A stretch of DNA of 64,000 nt from positions 124,001 to 188,000 of the forward strand of contig NZ_QOLA01000012.1 of NCBI RefSeq assembly GCF_003324565.1. Reading direction: 5' to 3'. A program made the translations under genes and the position numbers. This stretch comes from Streptomyces sp. SDr-06 (GTDB taxonomy: Bacteria; Actinomycetota; Actinomycetes; Streptomycetales; Streptomycetaceae). This document shows positions 8,274 to 16,803 of the stretch, one piece after another. The notes under the pieces were generated by a model. The model made no database searches and was not told the origin of the DNA. It worked only from the letters and a program-made list of their open reading frames with translations. Within the stretch, counting starts at the first letter, position 1. The number at the start of each line of letters is the position of its first letter.

Positions 8274-9203
8274 TCAGTACTGGGACTGCAAGTGCTGCCA
8301 GAACCCGTCGCGCAGGGAGCGCCGCAGATCCGCATGCCCACGCAAGGAGTACTGAAGCAGCCGCTCCGCCTCGATGAGGAGGTCCTGGTCGACAGGACCG
8401 GGCAGATAGGGATGGCCGGGCAGCAGATCGGCGAGCGCCGCCCGCCCCCGCTCGGAGAGCCACGTCGCGGCGATCCGCGCCCCGACGAACCGCACGTCCT
8501 CGCGGCTCGGCGCCGGCCCCTCGTGCTCGTACATCGTGACCGGCCGCCGCGTGACGTACGGCTTGCAGAAGTCGAGGTCGAAGGTGCGCTGGCTGTCGAC
8601 CTCCCAGAGCAGCGGCTCCGCCTGGTTGCGGCCCTCGGCGGCCTCGATGCCCCAGAGGTGGACCCGCGCGCCGTACCCCTGCGCGGCCTCGACCGCCGAG
8701 ACGAGGTCCTCGTCGCCGCCGATCAGCGCCGCGTCGCTGATCGCGCGGTGGCGGGCCAGTGACTCCAGGTCGGAGCGGATCAGGGAGTCGACACCCTTCT
8801 GCTGGTTGTTGGCGTTGAGGTTGCCGAGCCGGACCTTGACGTCGGGGAGCTCGGCGATCGACTGCTGTTCGGGGGTGTGGATGCGGCGGCGGGCGCCGTC
8901 GTACCAGTAGACGCGGAGCAGCCGGCTGTCCGCGAAGATCGTCCGCGCCTTGTCGATGAAGGCCTCGATGAGTCCCTCGGCGTCGAGATCGAAGGAGCGG
9001 CGGTCCTCGGTGCCGGTGACGAGGAGACCGGCGGCGGCGTAGACGTAGCCCGCGTCGACGAAGATCGCGTGGGTGGAGGGCGTCTTCGCGACTTCGGCGA
9101 GCATGCGCTGGAGCAGCTCGTTGGTGTGGTCCAGCTTGCGATCCAGCTGGGCGGCGAAGTCGTGGGGCGTCTGCGCCGACTGAGGTTCCTGGGAGTCGTC
9201 CAT
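8274..9203 (-). CDS. NYN domain protein (PIN-like RNase fold)
   Basis: A 309-residue protein. After a short coiled N-terminus (about 15-40, Leu-rich heptads) it has a NYN/PIN-like domain: FVDAGY with Asp50, KGVDSLI with Asp139 and IGGDEDL at 162-167. These are the acidic residues that bind metal in this nuclease fold. The C-terminal 100 residues, helical with WLSERGRAALADLL, are of unknown role. NYN proteins act on RNA; the target here is unknown. Start ATG 9203; the ribosome binding site is weak. Transcribed toward the hydrolase gene. Confidence 0.85.
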   Translation of the reverse strand: MDDSQEPQSAQTPHDFAAQLDRKLDHTNELLQRMLAEVAKTPSTHAIFVDAGYVYAAAGLLVTGTEDRRSFDLDAEGLIEAFIDKARTIFADSRLLRVYWYDGARRRIHTPEQQSIAELPDVKVRLGNLNANNQQKGVDSLIRSDLESLARHRAISDAALIGGDEDLVSAVEAAQGYGARVHLWGIEAAEGRNQAEPLLWEVDSQRTFDLDFCKPYVTRRPVTMYEHEGPAPSREDVRFVGARIAATWLSERGRAALADLLPGHPYLPGPVDQDLLIEAERLLQYSLRGHADLRRSLRDGFWQHLQSQY

Positions 9204-9479
9204 ACGCTGTCCATTGTCCGCGTCGTGACGCACGGGGCACAACCGGGCACATCCGGTCGCCACCGAGGGCCAATCCTTAGCAACTCGAAAAATTTCCTTA
9301 GCGTAGGGAATGTTTGCTGGAGGCAACCCGTTGATCCCTACGGAACGCGTTGCACAGGAGCCACGCAATCCACACGTAACGGGCGGGCAACCGCCCTGAC
9401 GCCTCGTGGGAGCAGGCTGTTACCCAGCCCCCCGCACCAGCAGTTCTCCTAGCAGGAGGATCAGACGAAGGGAGAAGCC

Positions 9480-9632
9480 ATGCGCTTCGAAATCATGCGC
9501 CTGGACGACGTCGACGGTACGGCCGTTGACAGCACCGTCGTGGACGCCGCCTCCGTCAACCGGATTGTGCAGCAGGCCGCCGCCATGGGTCAGCGCATCT
9601 ACATCCGCCCGGCCGACTCCGCGGCCTCGTAA
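9480..9632 (+). CDS. small conserved-looking protein, 50 aa
   Basis: A 50-codon gene starting MRFEIMRLDDVDGT and ending IYIRPADSAAS. The ATG follows AAGGGA at 9468-9473 with good spacing, and the codons show typical high third-position GC. It is followed 56 nt later by a perfect 15-bp terminator, so it looks like an independent gene. Its leader (9204-9479) is less GC-rich near 9280-9310 and contains a GGGCGG-GCAA-CCGCCC tetraloop hairpin at 9381-9396. No family with known function is recognised; I recall similar short proteins in other Streptomyces. Confidence 0.7.
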   Translation: MRFEIMRLDDVDGTAVDSTVVDAASVNRIVQQAAAMGQRIYIRPADSAAS

Positions 9633-9688
9633 CGCGTTAGAAGGAGTGCTCCCGCGAGCCGGTCGAACGGCCGCGGGTGCCGTATGTG

Positions 9689-9722
9689 AAGCGCCCCCGT
9701 ACCGATGGGTACGGGGGCGCTT
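9689..9722. terminator. bidirectional hairpin terminator
   Basis: Perfect 15-bp stem (9689-9703 with 9708-9722) and a 4-nt loop, between the convergent 50-aa gene and marC. Confidence 0.85.
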
Positions 9723-9739
9723 CGGCGTGTGCGGGGGTC

Positions 9740-10345
9740 TCAGTTGGCGTGGATCACCTGAGTGATGCCGTTGATGATCTGCTGCACCGCGAGGGCCGAG
9801 AGCATCATGCCCGCGAGCCGGGTGACCAGGACGACGCCGCCGTCCTTGATGACGCGGATGATCAGCAGCGAGTACCGCATGGTCACGTACAGCACGACGT
9901 GGATGGCGATGATCGCCGCCCAGACCGAGACCTGCCCGGACACCGAGTCGTGGTTCTGGACGGCCAGGATCACCTGGACGATCGCGCCGGGCCCGGCGAG
10001 CAGCGGCATGCCGAGCGGCACGAGCGCGACGTTGACGTCCTTGGTCTGCTTCGGCTCGTCGGTCTTGCCGGTGAGCAGGTCGAGCGCGATCAGGAGCAGC
10101 AGCAGACCTCCCGCGATCATCAGCGCGGGGACGTCGATGTGCAGATAGCTGAGGATCTGGTGGCCGACGAGGCCGAAGAGCGTGATCACTCCGAGCGCGA
10201 CGGCGGCGGCCTGCCAGGCCATCCTGCGCTGGACCTTGGCGGCGCGCCCGGCGGTCAGCGCGAGGAAGATCGGCGTGATCCCGGGGGGATCCATGATGAC
10301 GAACAGGGTGAGGAAGAGGGAGCCGAAGACGGCAGCGTCGAACAC
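9740..10345 (-). CDS. MarC family integral membrane protein
   Basis: A 201-residue membrane protein with six hydrophobic segments, matching the usual MarC/YhgN length. Recognisable blocks are FVIMDPPGITPIFLAL in the first segment, DVNVALVPLGMPLLAGPGAI in the middle and GGVVLVTRLAGMMLSALA near the end. GTG at 10345 is chosen since homologs begin near FDAAVFGSLFL and AAGG precedes it; a further 26 Pro-rich codons upstream are unlikely to be used. Transport function is undefined, and the old antibiotic-resistance link of E. coli MarC was not upheld. Confidence 0.88.
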   Translation of the reverse strand: MFDAAVFGSLFLTLFVIMDPPGITPIFLALTAGRAAKVQRRMAWQAAAVALGVITLFGLVGHQILSYLHIDVPALMIAGGLLLLLIALDLLTGKTDEPKQTKDVNVALVPLGMPLLAGPGAIVQVILAVQNHDSVSGQVSVWAAIIAIHVVLYVTMRYSLLIIRVIKDGGVVLVTRLAGMMLSALAVQQIINGITQVIHAN

Positions 10346-10507
10346 GGTGAGCCTTGCGAGGGGAGGGACGTACGGAGGTGGGCCGGGCCGCTGCTGCGCG
10401 GGCCGGCCGGGACCGGCCCCCAACGCCGCGCGGACAGGCCCGTGCGGCGTTCGGGGAGCGGGGATGCGGGGACGGGGCCCCGGGTGGTCGGGAGAGGCGG
10501 GCTCTCC

Positions 10508-11374
10508 CTACGAGCGACCGTTTCCGCCCGCACCCGGCACGGGGAAGGCCCCCGTGGCGCGGCGGGTGATCTCGCCGTAGATCTCGGGGTCAGTCGTGCA
10601 CTGCCCGAGCCGTACGGGCTTGCGGCTGCCGTGGTAGTCGCTGGAGCCCGTGGTCAGCAGCCCCAGGTCGGCCGCGAGCGCGCGCAGCCGCGCGCGGGTG
10701 GGAGCGTCGTGGTCGGTGTGGTCGACCTCGATGCCGTCGAGTCCGGCGGCGGCCAGTTCGGCTATCGCGGACTCGGGCACGACCTGGCCGCGCTTGTGGG
10801 CGAGCGGGTGGGCGAAGACGGTGACGCCGCCTGCTGCCTTGACGAGCCGGATCGCGTCGAACGGGTCGAGCTCGTGCTTGCCGACGTAGGCGCGGCCGCC
10901 GTCGGCGAGCCAGTCGGGCACGAAGGCGTCGGAGACGGAGTCGACGACGCCAAGTTCGACGAGCGCCTCGGCGACATGGGGGCGACCGACGGAGCCGTCG
11001 CCCGCGATGCGCGCGACCTGCTCCCAGGTGACGGGCACGCCGAGTTCCTGGAGCTTGGCGACCATGCCCCGGGCGCGCGGCACCCGGTCGTCCCGCACCA
11101 GCTCGCGCTCGCGCAGGAGCTCGGGCTCCTCGGGGTCGAAGAGGTAGGCCAGCATGTGCAGGCCGATGCCGTCGATGCGGCAGGAGAGTTCGGCGCCGGT
11201 GACCAGGGTGAGCCCGGCGGGCAGCGCGGCGACGGCCTCGGCGTACCCGCGGGTGCTGTCGTGGTCGGTCAGCGCGACGACGTCGAGCCCGGCGGCCGCC
11301 GCGTTGCGGACCAGCTCGGCCGGGGTGTCCGTACCGTCCGAGGCCGTGGAGTGGGTGTGCAGATCGATGCGCAC
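10508..11374 (-). CDS. PHP domain phosphoesterase (RNase AM / nucleoside bisphosphate phosphatase type)
   Basis: A 288-residue metal-dependent phosphoesterase. PHP metal-site motifs are seen in order: DLHTHS (His6, His8), LTDHD (Asp37-Asp39), GAELS (Glu62), GLHMLAY (His73), FAHPLAHK and SSDYHGSRK. The layout matches the YciV/TrpH group that removes 3' phosphate from nucleoside 3',5'-bisphosphates and trims RNA 5' ends. The start is GTG 11374 with GGAG upstream. It lies 162 nt ahead of marC and 94 nt behind the DUF6758-like gene, all on the minus strand, so a loose operon is possible. Confidence 0.87.
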   Translation of the reverse strand: MRIDLHTHSTASDGTDTPAELVRNAAAAGLDVVALTDHDSTRGYAEAVAALPAGLTLVTGAELSCRIDGIGLHMLAYLFDPEEPELLRERELVRDDRVPRARGMVAKLQELGVPVTWEQVARIAGDGSVGRPHVAEALVELGVVDSVSDAFVPDWLADGGRAYVGKHELDPFDAIRLVKAAGGVTVFAHPLAHKRGQVVPESAIAELAAAGLDGIEVDHTDHDAPTRARLRALAADLGLLTTGSSDYHGSRKPVRLGQCTTDPEIYGEITRRATGAFPVPGAGGNGRS

Positions 11375-11468
11375 GACGCGTACTCCAGGGCATAAGGGGC
11401 GGATCAGGGGACAGTCAAGGATAACCGCCAGGACGCTCTTCCCCGTCCGTCCCCGATCAGGGGCGCGG

Positions 11469-12107
11469 TCAGGACAGGATGCGCGGAGTGAGGGCGCCGC
11501 AGGGCACCAGTTCCACCTCGGCACCCGCGTCGCGCAGATCGGTCAGGACGAGCTCGTCGTACATGAGCAGTCCGGACTGCTCCGGCCACACGATCGCCCA
11601 CAGCCACAGTCCGCGCGCCTCGCCCGCGAAGACCGCGCGGTCGTCCGGGGTCCGGGTGACGTGCCACAGCGGGGTGGGCCGGCCGGCCGCGAGGACCTTG
11701 GTGTGCGGAGGTTTGTCGACGCTCATGAACGGGCCGGGGTCGGGGCCGTCGATGCCCGCGTACCGCGCGCCGAGCCCCACGCCCAGCTCCTCCGCGACCA
11801 GGATCAGCTCCCCGATGCCGCCGAGCGGGCCGGGGCCGGAGCAGGCCACCGCGGTGGCGCGGCCGCCGCTGCGGTCGTCACCCGCGTACCCCACGCCCGT
11901 GAACAGCCAGCCGACCGGCAGCGGCCAGGGCATCCACACCGGCACCTGGGCCCGGCGTACGACGACCTCCAGCGCTTCGACACTGGGCGGAACCACCGGC
12001 TGCAGCGGATACACGGGGCCGTGCACGTCGCACTGCCAGGTGTCGGCAAAGAGACCGGGCGCCCTGACCCGGCCTCCGCACTTCGGGCAACTGGGTTCGC
12101 CCCTCAT
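11469..12107 (-). CDS. DUF6758-like zinc-ribbon protein
   Basis: A 212-residue protein. The N-terminus SCPKCGGRVR...WQCDVHG has the Cys-x2-Cys and Cys-x2-His spacing of a zinc ribbon. The rest is rich in Gly, Pro and Trp (VPVWMPWPLPVGWLFTG; LWLWAIVWPEQSGLL) without a clear membrane segment. I believe this is the Streptomyces family DUF6758, but that name is from memory. Function unknown. First gene of a minus-strand run that continues into the PHP gene. Confidence 0.7.
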   Translation of the reverse strand: MRGEPSCPKCGGRVRAPGLFADTWQCDVHGPVYPLQPVVPPSVEALEVVVRRAQVPVWMPWPLPVGWLFTGVGYAGDDRSGGRATAVACSGPGPLGGIGELILVAEELGVGLGARYAGIDGPDPGPFMSVDKPPHTKVLAAGRPTPLWHVTRTPDDRAVFAGEARGLWLWAIVWPEQSGLLMYDELVLTDLRDAGAEVELVPCGALTPRILS

Positions 12108-12262
12108 AGAGCCCCACGGTCCTCCCCGGTCGTCGCCCCGTCAAGGACGATCACCCGTCCGGAGTGCGCCCCGGCCTGTCGTCGACGGCCGCGACGCCCT
12201 GCCGCACGGGCCCGACGGGCCGGCGGCACCCTGTCCGGAAAAGTAGTTTCATCTTGCAGTCA

Positions 12263-12275
12263 TTAGCTTGGCTAA
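12263..12275. promoter_or_regulatory. candidate operator TTAGC-N3-GCTAA
   Basis: A perfect 5-bp inverted repeat in an AT-richer patch (12250-12295) 64 nt before the start of the broken MFS gene. Such short palindromes are typical of MarR-type operators in Streptomyces exporter genes, but no MarR gene lies next to it here. Confidence 0.35.
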
Positions 12276-12338
12276 GTTATTGTGTGTATCACGCAACGAT
12301 CTGGTGCCACAGTCATCCACCGGGAAACGGGAGCAGCC

Positions 12339-13581
12339 ATGCGGCAAGGAAAGGACCCTCTCGACGACGGCGCAGGAGCCGGCGGCCTGCTGCGCCAGCC
12401 CAAGGCGGTCTGGGCGACCGCGGGCGCGTCCGTCGTCGCCTTCATGGGCATCGGGCTGGTCGACCCGATCCTGCCCGTCCATCGCCAAGGGCCTGGACGC
12501 CACGCCCAGCCAGGTGTCCCTGCTCTTCACCTCGTACTTCCTGATCACCGCCGTCGCGATGCTCGTCACCGGCTTCGTCTCCAGCCGGATCGGCGGCAAG
12601 AAGACACTGCTCGCGGGCCTCGCCCTGGTGGTCGTCTTCGCGGCGCTCGCCGGGACCTCGAACTCGGTCGGCGAACTCGTCGGCTTCCGGGCGGGCTGGG
12701 GGCTCGGCAACGCGCTGTTCGTCTCCACCGCGCTCGCCGTCATCGTGGGCGCGGCGGCCGGCGGCAGCGCCGCGGCGATCCTGCTGTACGAGTCCGCGCT
12801 CGGCCTCGGCATGGCGTGCGGCCCGCTGCTCGGCGCGGTCCTCGGCGACATGAAGTGGCGCTACCCCTTCTTCGGCACCGCCGCCCTCATGGCGATCGGC
12901 TTCGTCGCGATCACGGCGTTCCTCAAGGAGCAGCCCAGGCCCGCCCGCCGGACCTCGCTGCTCGACCCGATCAGGGCGCTGGGTCACGGCGGCCTCGCCT
13001 CGGCGGCGGCGTCCGCCTTCTTCTACAACTACGCCTTCTTCACGGTGCTGGCCTTCACCCCGTTCGTGCTGAACATGTCGCCGTACAGGTCGGGCGGCGT
13101 CTTCTTCGCCTGGGGCGTGCTGCTCGCCGTGTTCTCGGTGCTCGTCGCGCCCCGGCTCCAGGAGCGGTTCGGCTCGCTGAAGGTGCTCGGCGGATCGCTG
13201 GTGCTGCTCGCCGCCGACCTGCTCGTGCTGGGCTACGGCGGCCACACCACGGCGGTCGCCGCGACCATCGCGTCCGGCGCGTTCATCGGCCTCAACAACA
13301 CCGTGTACACCGAGCTGGCCCTCGGCGTATCGGACGCGCCCCGGCCGGTGGCGAGCGCGGGCTACAACTTCGTGCGCTGGTTCGCGGCGGCCGCGGCCCC
13401 CTACTTCGCGCCGAAGATCGAGGAGTGGAGCGACATCCATGTCCCGTTCGTGGTCGCGGCCGTGGCCGCCGTGCTCGGCGCGGCGATCGTGTGGGTCCGC
13501 CGCGCCTCGCTCGTCCACGAGGCGGTGGAGCTCCAGCCCGCGCACGCCACCGAGGACGGGGTGTCGGCCTTCGCCGACTAG
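12339..13581 (+). pseudogene. MFS transporter, frameshifted
   Basis: A major facilitator exporter of about 413 residues split between two frames. The N-terminal part (MRQGKDPLDD... to GIGLVDPILP, from ATG 12339 with GGGAG in front) is in one frame. From 12475 the protein goes on as PSIAKGLDATPSQVSLLF in another frame, through twelve expected membrane segments to a stop at 13579-13581. Removing one C from CCC at 12474-12476 restores a continuous reading. The rest is intact and conserved-looking (SSRIGGKKTLL; FGTAALMAIGF; LNNTVYTELALG), so either a recent mutation or a sequencing error is likely. Substrate unknown. Confidence 0.85.
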
Positions 13582-13653
13582 GCCCTGCCCCTCAACTCCC
13601 TTGAACGCGCACCCGGTTCGGCTCCAGCCGGCACCGGGGGCGCCCGGGTCGTT

Positions 13654-14238
13654 CTAGTCGAGCGCCACGGACCTGCGCAGCGGGTCGCGCAGGTCGGTGC
13701 CGCTCGACAGCCAGCGCTCGTGCAGCGCCTCGGCGCCGCGGACCCGCTTCCAGGCGGCCTCGTTGGTGGTCATCGGAAGCAGCGGCAAAAAACGCACCGG
13801 GTCCATCGGGGCGTCGAGCTCCAGGTCCTCGACCAGGCCGCCCGGCTCGGCGACCAGGACCGAGGTGAACGGGGCGCCGGGCCACAGCGGTTCGCCGGTG
13901 TCGAGCGAGGCCCCGGGGGCCACCACCAGACCCTCCACCTGCGGGGAGGCGGCCAGCACGGCGAGCGGGCGCAGCACCTTGTCGGTGTCGGCGAGCCCGG
14001 CGCGCACGGAAAGGACCAGCTCGGCCCGCGGCCCCTTCACCGGGTCGGCGAGCGCGGAGGTGGGGTCGGCCATGGGCTGGGCGGACATCCCGAGGGTCGC
14101 GTAGCGGACGATGTCGCCCTCGGAGAACCGCAGCACCTCGATGCGGTCGGTACCGAGGAAGGTGACCGCGGCGCGCGCGTCCGGCTCGCCCAGGGCGGTG
14201 TGCAGACGGGCCTCGACGAGAGCAAGAACATCAACCAT
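13654..14238 (-). CDS. suppressor-of-fused-like domain protein
   Basis: A 194-residue soluble protein starting MVDVLALVEARLHTALGEP. Blocks such as LGTDRIEVLRFSEGDIVRYA, RAELVLSVRAGLADTDKVL and FTSVLVAEPGG...PVRFLPLLPM fit the bacterial SUFU-like family (PF05076), whose members often act as immunity or protein-binding domains. No toxin partner is adjacent, so the role is open. The ATG at 14238 lacks a clear ribosome binding site and may be leaderless. Convergent with the MFS gene and divergent from corA. Confidence 0.75.
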   Translation of the reverse strand: MVDVLALVEARLHTALGEPDARAAVTFLGTDRIEVLRFSEGDIVRYATLGMSAQPMADPTSALADPVKGPRAELVLSVRAGLADTDKVLRPLAVLAASPQVEGLVVAPGASLDTGEPLWPGAPFTSVLVAEPGGLVEDLELDAPMDPVRFLPLLPMTTNEAAWKRVRGAEALHERWLSSGTDLRDPLRRSVALD

Positions 14239-14370
14239 GGGGCGAGCATAGAAGGCGTATGCAAGCGGCAAAGCCGGGGCTTGACGCAAGAGTGGGCTGA
14301 TAGTCTTGGCCGCTGTTCGGGACAGCAGGTAGTTCCCCACGGGGGACCGGCTGGAGGAGGTGGGGCTGCG

Positions 14371-14433
14371 ATGGATCGAAGTCGGCCTGGCAGTACCAAC
14401 CGCTCTTCCGCGCGCCTGCGTTGTTCCCGGTGA
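14371..14433 (+). other. candidate leader ORF, 20 codons, upstream of corA
   Basis: ATG at 14371 has GGAGGAGG at 14353-14360 and opens MDRSRPGSTNRSSARLRCSR followed by TGA. Sixteen bases later is an ACCCGG-CCC-CCGGGT hairpin (14449-14463). A second frame, 14483-14692 (69 codons, Pro-rich), ends exactly in front of the corA ribosome binding site. Together they could form a translated, attenuator-like leader, but coding is unproven. The rest of the 466-base gap shows no other structure to me. Confidence 0.3.
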
Positions 14434-14704
14434 TCTGAGACCCTCCTTACCCGGCCCCCGGGTCAGGAAACACCCGCGTCTCATGGCGTCTCGCCCAACG
14501 GAAGAGCACATCACCTCGTCTGTCCGTTTCAGTAGCGAACGCCGTCTCCGCGTGCCCCTGTGGTGCCGCCCGCTGTGCGAACGTGTGTGGTCGATGCCGT
14601 TCGGGGCCGATTCGCCCCCTTGGCCCCTTTCGTCACAGCACGTCCCTCTCCGGGCAGTTCCAGAGCGTCACGCCCCGACGGCCCCTCCGTGAAGGAGTCC
14701 TGCC

Positions 14705-15829
14705 ATGTCGATGATCCGTGACCTGCGTGCCGTGGTCCGTCCCGCGCTGCGCAAGACCAGCGCCCCCTACAACGGCTACGACACCACCCGCGATCCCTCG
14801 GCCAGCAGCGCCGTCGTCGACTGCGCGGTCTACCGCGACGGGCGGCGCGCAGGGTCCGGCGAGGGCACCGGCTGCCTGACGCCCCGTGAGGCCATGCGGC
14901 GGGCGCGCGAGGACGGGGGCTTCGTGTGGATCGGCCTGCACGAGCCGACCGAGGCCGAATTCGCCGGTATCGCGGCCGAGTTCGGGCTGCACCCGCTCGC
15001 CGTGGAGGACGCCGTCCACGCCCACCAGCGGCCGAAGCTGGAGCGCTACGACGACACCCTGTTCACCGTCTTCAAGACCATCCACTACGTCGAGCACGCC
15101 GAGCTCACCGCGACCAGCGAGGTCGTGGAGACCGGCGAGGTGATGTGCTTCACCGGGCGGGACTTCGTCATCACCGTCCGGCACGGCGGCCAGGGCTCGC
15201 TGCGCGCGCTGCGCAAGCGCCTCCAGGACGACCCGGAGCTCCTGGCCAAGGGGCCCTCCGCCGTCCTGCACGCCATCGCCGACCAGGTCGTCGACGGCTA
15301 CCTCGCGGTCGTGGACGCGGTGCAGGACGACATCGACGAGGTCGAGATCGAGGTGTTCTCGGCGCCGGCCAAGGGCAGCCCGCGCGGTGTGGACGCGGGC
15401 CGGATCTACCAACTCAAGCGCGAGGTGCTGGAGTTCAAGCGCGCGGTCTCGCCGCTCCTGCGTCCCATGCAGCTGCTCAGCGAGCGACCGATGCGGCTGG
15501 TGGACCCCGACATCCAGACGTACTTCCGCGACGTCGCCGACCACCTCGCCCGGGTGCAGGAGCAGGTCGTCGGCTTCGACGAGCTGCTCAACTCCATCCT
15601 CCAGGCCAACCTCGCCCAGGCCTCCGTCGCCCAGAACGAAGACATGCGCAAGATCACGTCCTGGGCGGCGATCATCGCCGTACCGACGATGGTGTGCGGT
15701 GTGTACGGCATGAACTTCGACAACATGCCCGAGCTGCACTGGAAGTACGGCTACCCGATCTCGATGGGCATGGTGGCCGTGGTCTGCCTCGGCATCCACC
15801 GCATCCTGAAGCGCAACGGCTGGCTCTGA
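14705..15829 (+). CDS. corA: CorA family magnesium/cobalt transport protein
   Basis: A 374-residue CorA/Alr-type channel for Mg2+ (also Co2+ and Ni2+ in the family). A long cytoplasmic domain of acidic helices (LEEVE-type: DEVEIEVFSAP) is followed by two C-terminal membrane segments. The selectivity motif YGMNF is at 334-338, and the loop after it reads DNMPELHW. ATG 14705 with AAGGAG at 14692-14697. It stands alone, behind a long leader with small ORFs, and is convergent with the EamA gene three bases away. Rv1239c corA lies in the equivalent neighbourhood in mycobacteria. Confidence 0.93.
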   Translation: MSMIRDLRAVVRPALRKTSAPYNGYDTTRDPSASSAVVDCAVYRDGRRAGSGEGTGCLTPREAMRRAREDGGFVWIGLHEPTEAEFAGIAAEFGLHPLAVEDAVHAHQRPKLERYDDTLFTVFKTIHYVEHAELTATSEVVETGEVMCFTGRDFVITVRHGGQGSLRALRKRLQDDPELLAKGPSAVLHAIADQVVDGYLAVVDAVQDDIDEVEIEVFSAPAKGSPRGVDAGRIYQLKREVLEFKRAVSPLLRPMQLLSERPMRLVDPDIQTYFRDVADHLARVQEQVVGFDELLNSILQANLAQASVAQNEDMRKITSWAAIIAVPTMVCGVYGMNFDNMPELHWKYGYPISMGMVAVVCLGIHRILKRNGWL

Positions 15830-15832
15830 GGT

Positions 15833-16735
15833 TCAGCCGGCCCGGTTCGCCCGCACGACGAGGGCGAGCCCGGCCAGGATCACGACCAGCGCCGGGTAGG
15901 CGAGGACCGGGGGCTGCTGGCCGAGCCAGAGCGCGGCGATGAGGGCGGCGCCGGGCGTTTCGAGCAGGATCGCCGTGGCGGTGACGGACGGGCCGAGGCT
16001 CGCCACCACCCGGTTGAACAGCGAGTGGCCGAGCAGCTGGGCGGCGAGCGTGAGCACCGCCAGCTTCAGCCAGGTCACCCCGTCGTACGCGGTGAGTTCG
16101 GCCCCGCTGACGAGCGCCGCCACCAGGAGCCCGGCGGCGGCCGTCGCGTAGCAGAGGTAGGTGTACGGGACGGTGGCGACGCTCTTGCGGACCTCGGCGC
16201 CGAGCAGCACGTACCCGGCGGCCGCGATGCCCCCGCCGAGCGCGAGCGCGTCGCCCGCAAGCGCGCGCGGCGACAGGGTGAGGTCGACGCCGGTGAGCAG
16301 GACGACGCCGGTGCAGGCGGCCAGGGTGCCCGCCCACACCAGGCCCGGCGGACGGTGGCCGCGCAGGCGCAGCGCGATCGTCGTCCATATCGGGGTGGTG
16401 GTGCACAGCGCCGTCGACGAGGCGACCGACGTCATGCTCAGGCTCGGCAGCCACAGCCCGAAGTGCAGCGCGAGCAGACCGCCCGCGCCGAGGGTGAGCC
16501 CCACCTCGCGCCGGGTGAGCGCGCGCAGCCGGGCCCGGTGCCTGAACCAGGCCACCGGGGTCAGCGCGCCGACCGCGAGGGCGTTGCGCCAGAAGGCGAT
16601 GGCCAGCGCGGGCGCGGCGGTGGCGGCGATCAGCGGCGCGGACAGCGAGACGCTGGCGAGGGCGACGACGAGCAGCGCGACATCGGCGCGGGGGACGGCG
16701 GCCACGGTGGGCGCGGGCGTGGTGGCAGTGGTCAC
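15833..16735 (-). CDS. EamA/DMT family transporter
   Basis: A 300-residue membrane protein with ten hydrophobic segments in two EamA repeats. The first holds AFWRNALAVGALTPVAW and the second LLETPGAALIAALWLGQQP. Members export metabolites or amino acids; the substrate is unknown. GTG 16735 gives MTTATTPAPTV. Divergent from the 169-aa gene at 16804, 68 nt apart. Confidence 0.88.
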   Translation of the reverse strand: MTTATTPAPTVAAVPRADVALLVVALASVSLSAPLIAATAAPALAIAFWRNALAVGALTPVAWFRHRARLRALTRREVGLTLGAGGLLALHFGLWLPSLSMTSVASSTALCTTTPIWTTIALRLRGHRPPGLVWAGTLAACTGVVLLTGVDLTLSPRALAGDALALGGGIAAAGYVLLGAEVRKSVATVPYTYLCYATAAAGLLVAALVSGAELTAYDGVTWLKLAVLTLAAQLLGHSLFNRVVASLGPSVTATAILLETPGAALIAALWLGQQPPVLAYPALVVILAGLALVVRANRAG

Positions 16736-16803
16736 GGCCGCAGCGTAAGGGGCATGCGCGAATTACGGAACTGACTATTGTTCGGGGCCTCTAGGGTGGT
16801 GGC

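Noticed and set aside
9677..11395. Long plus-strand frame across marC and the PHP gene
   Set aside because: It is antisense to two clear genes with motifs; its residue content (His, Arg, Asp, Gly) is the usual shadow of GC-rich coding DNA.
12282..13604. Reading the 440-codon frame from 12282 as the real protein
   Set aside because: After 12476 it loses all hydrophobic segments and becomes Arg/Pro-rich, while the other frame continues the transporter.
13581..13653. Possible terminator between MFS gene and suppressor-of-fused gene
   Set aside because: GC-rich but I could not find arms longer than five paired bases.
14280..14301. TTGACG and TAGTCT as corA promoter
   Set aside because: The spacer is 14 nt, too short for a housekeeping promoter.
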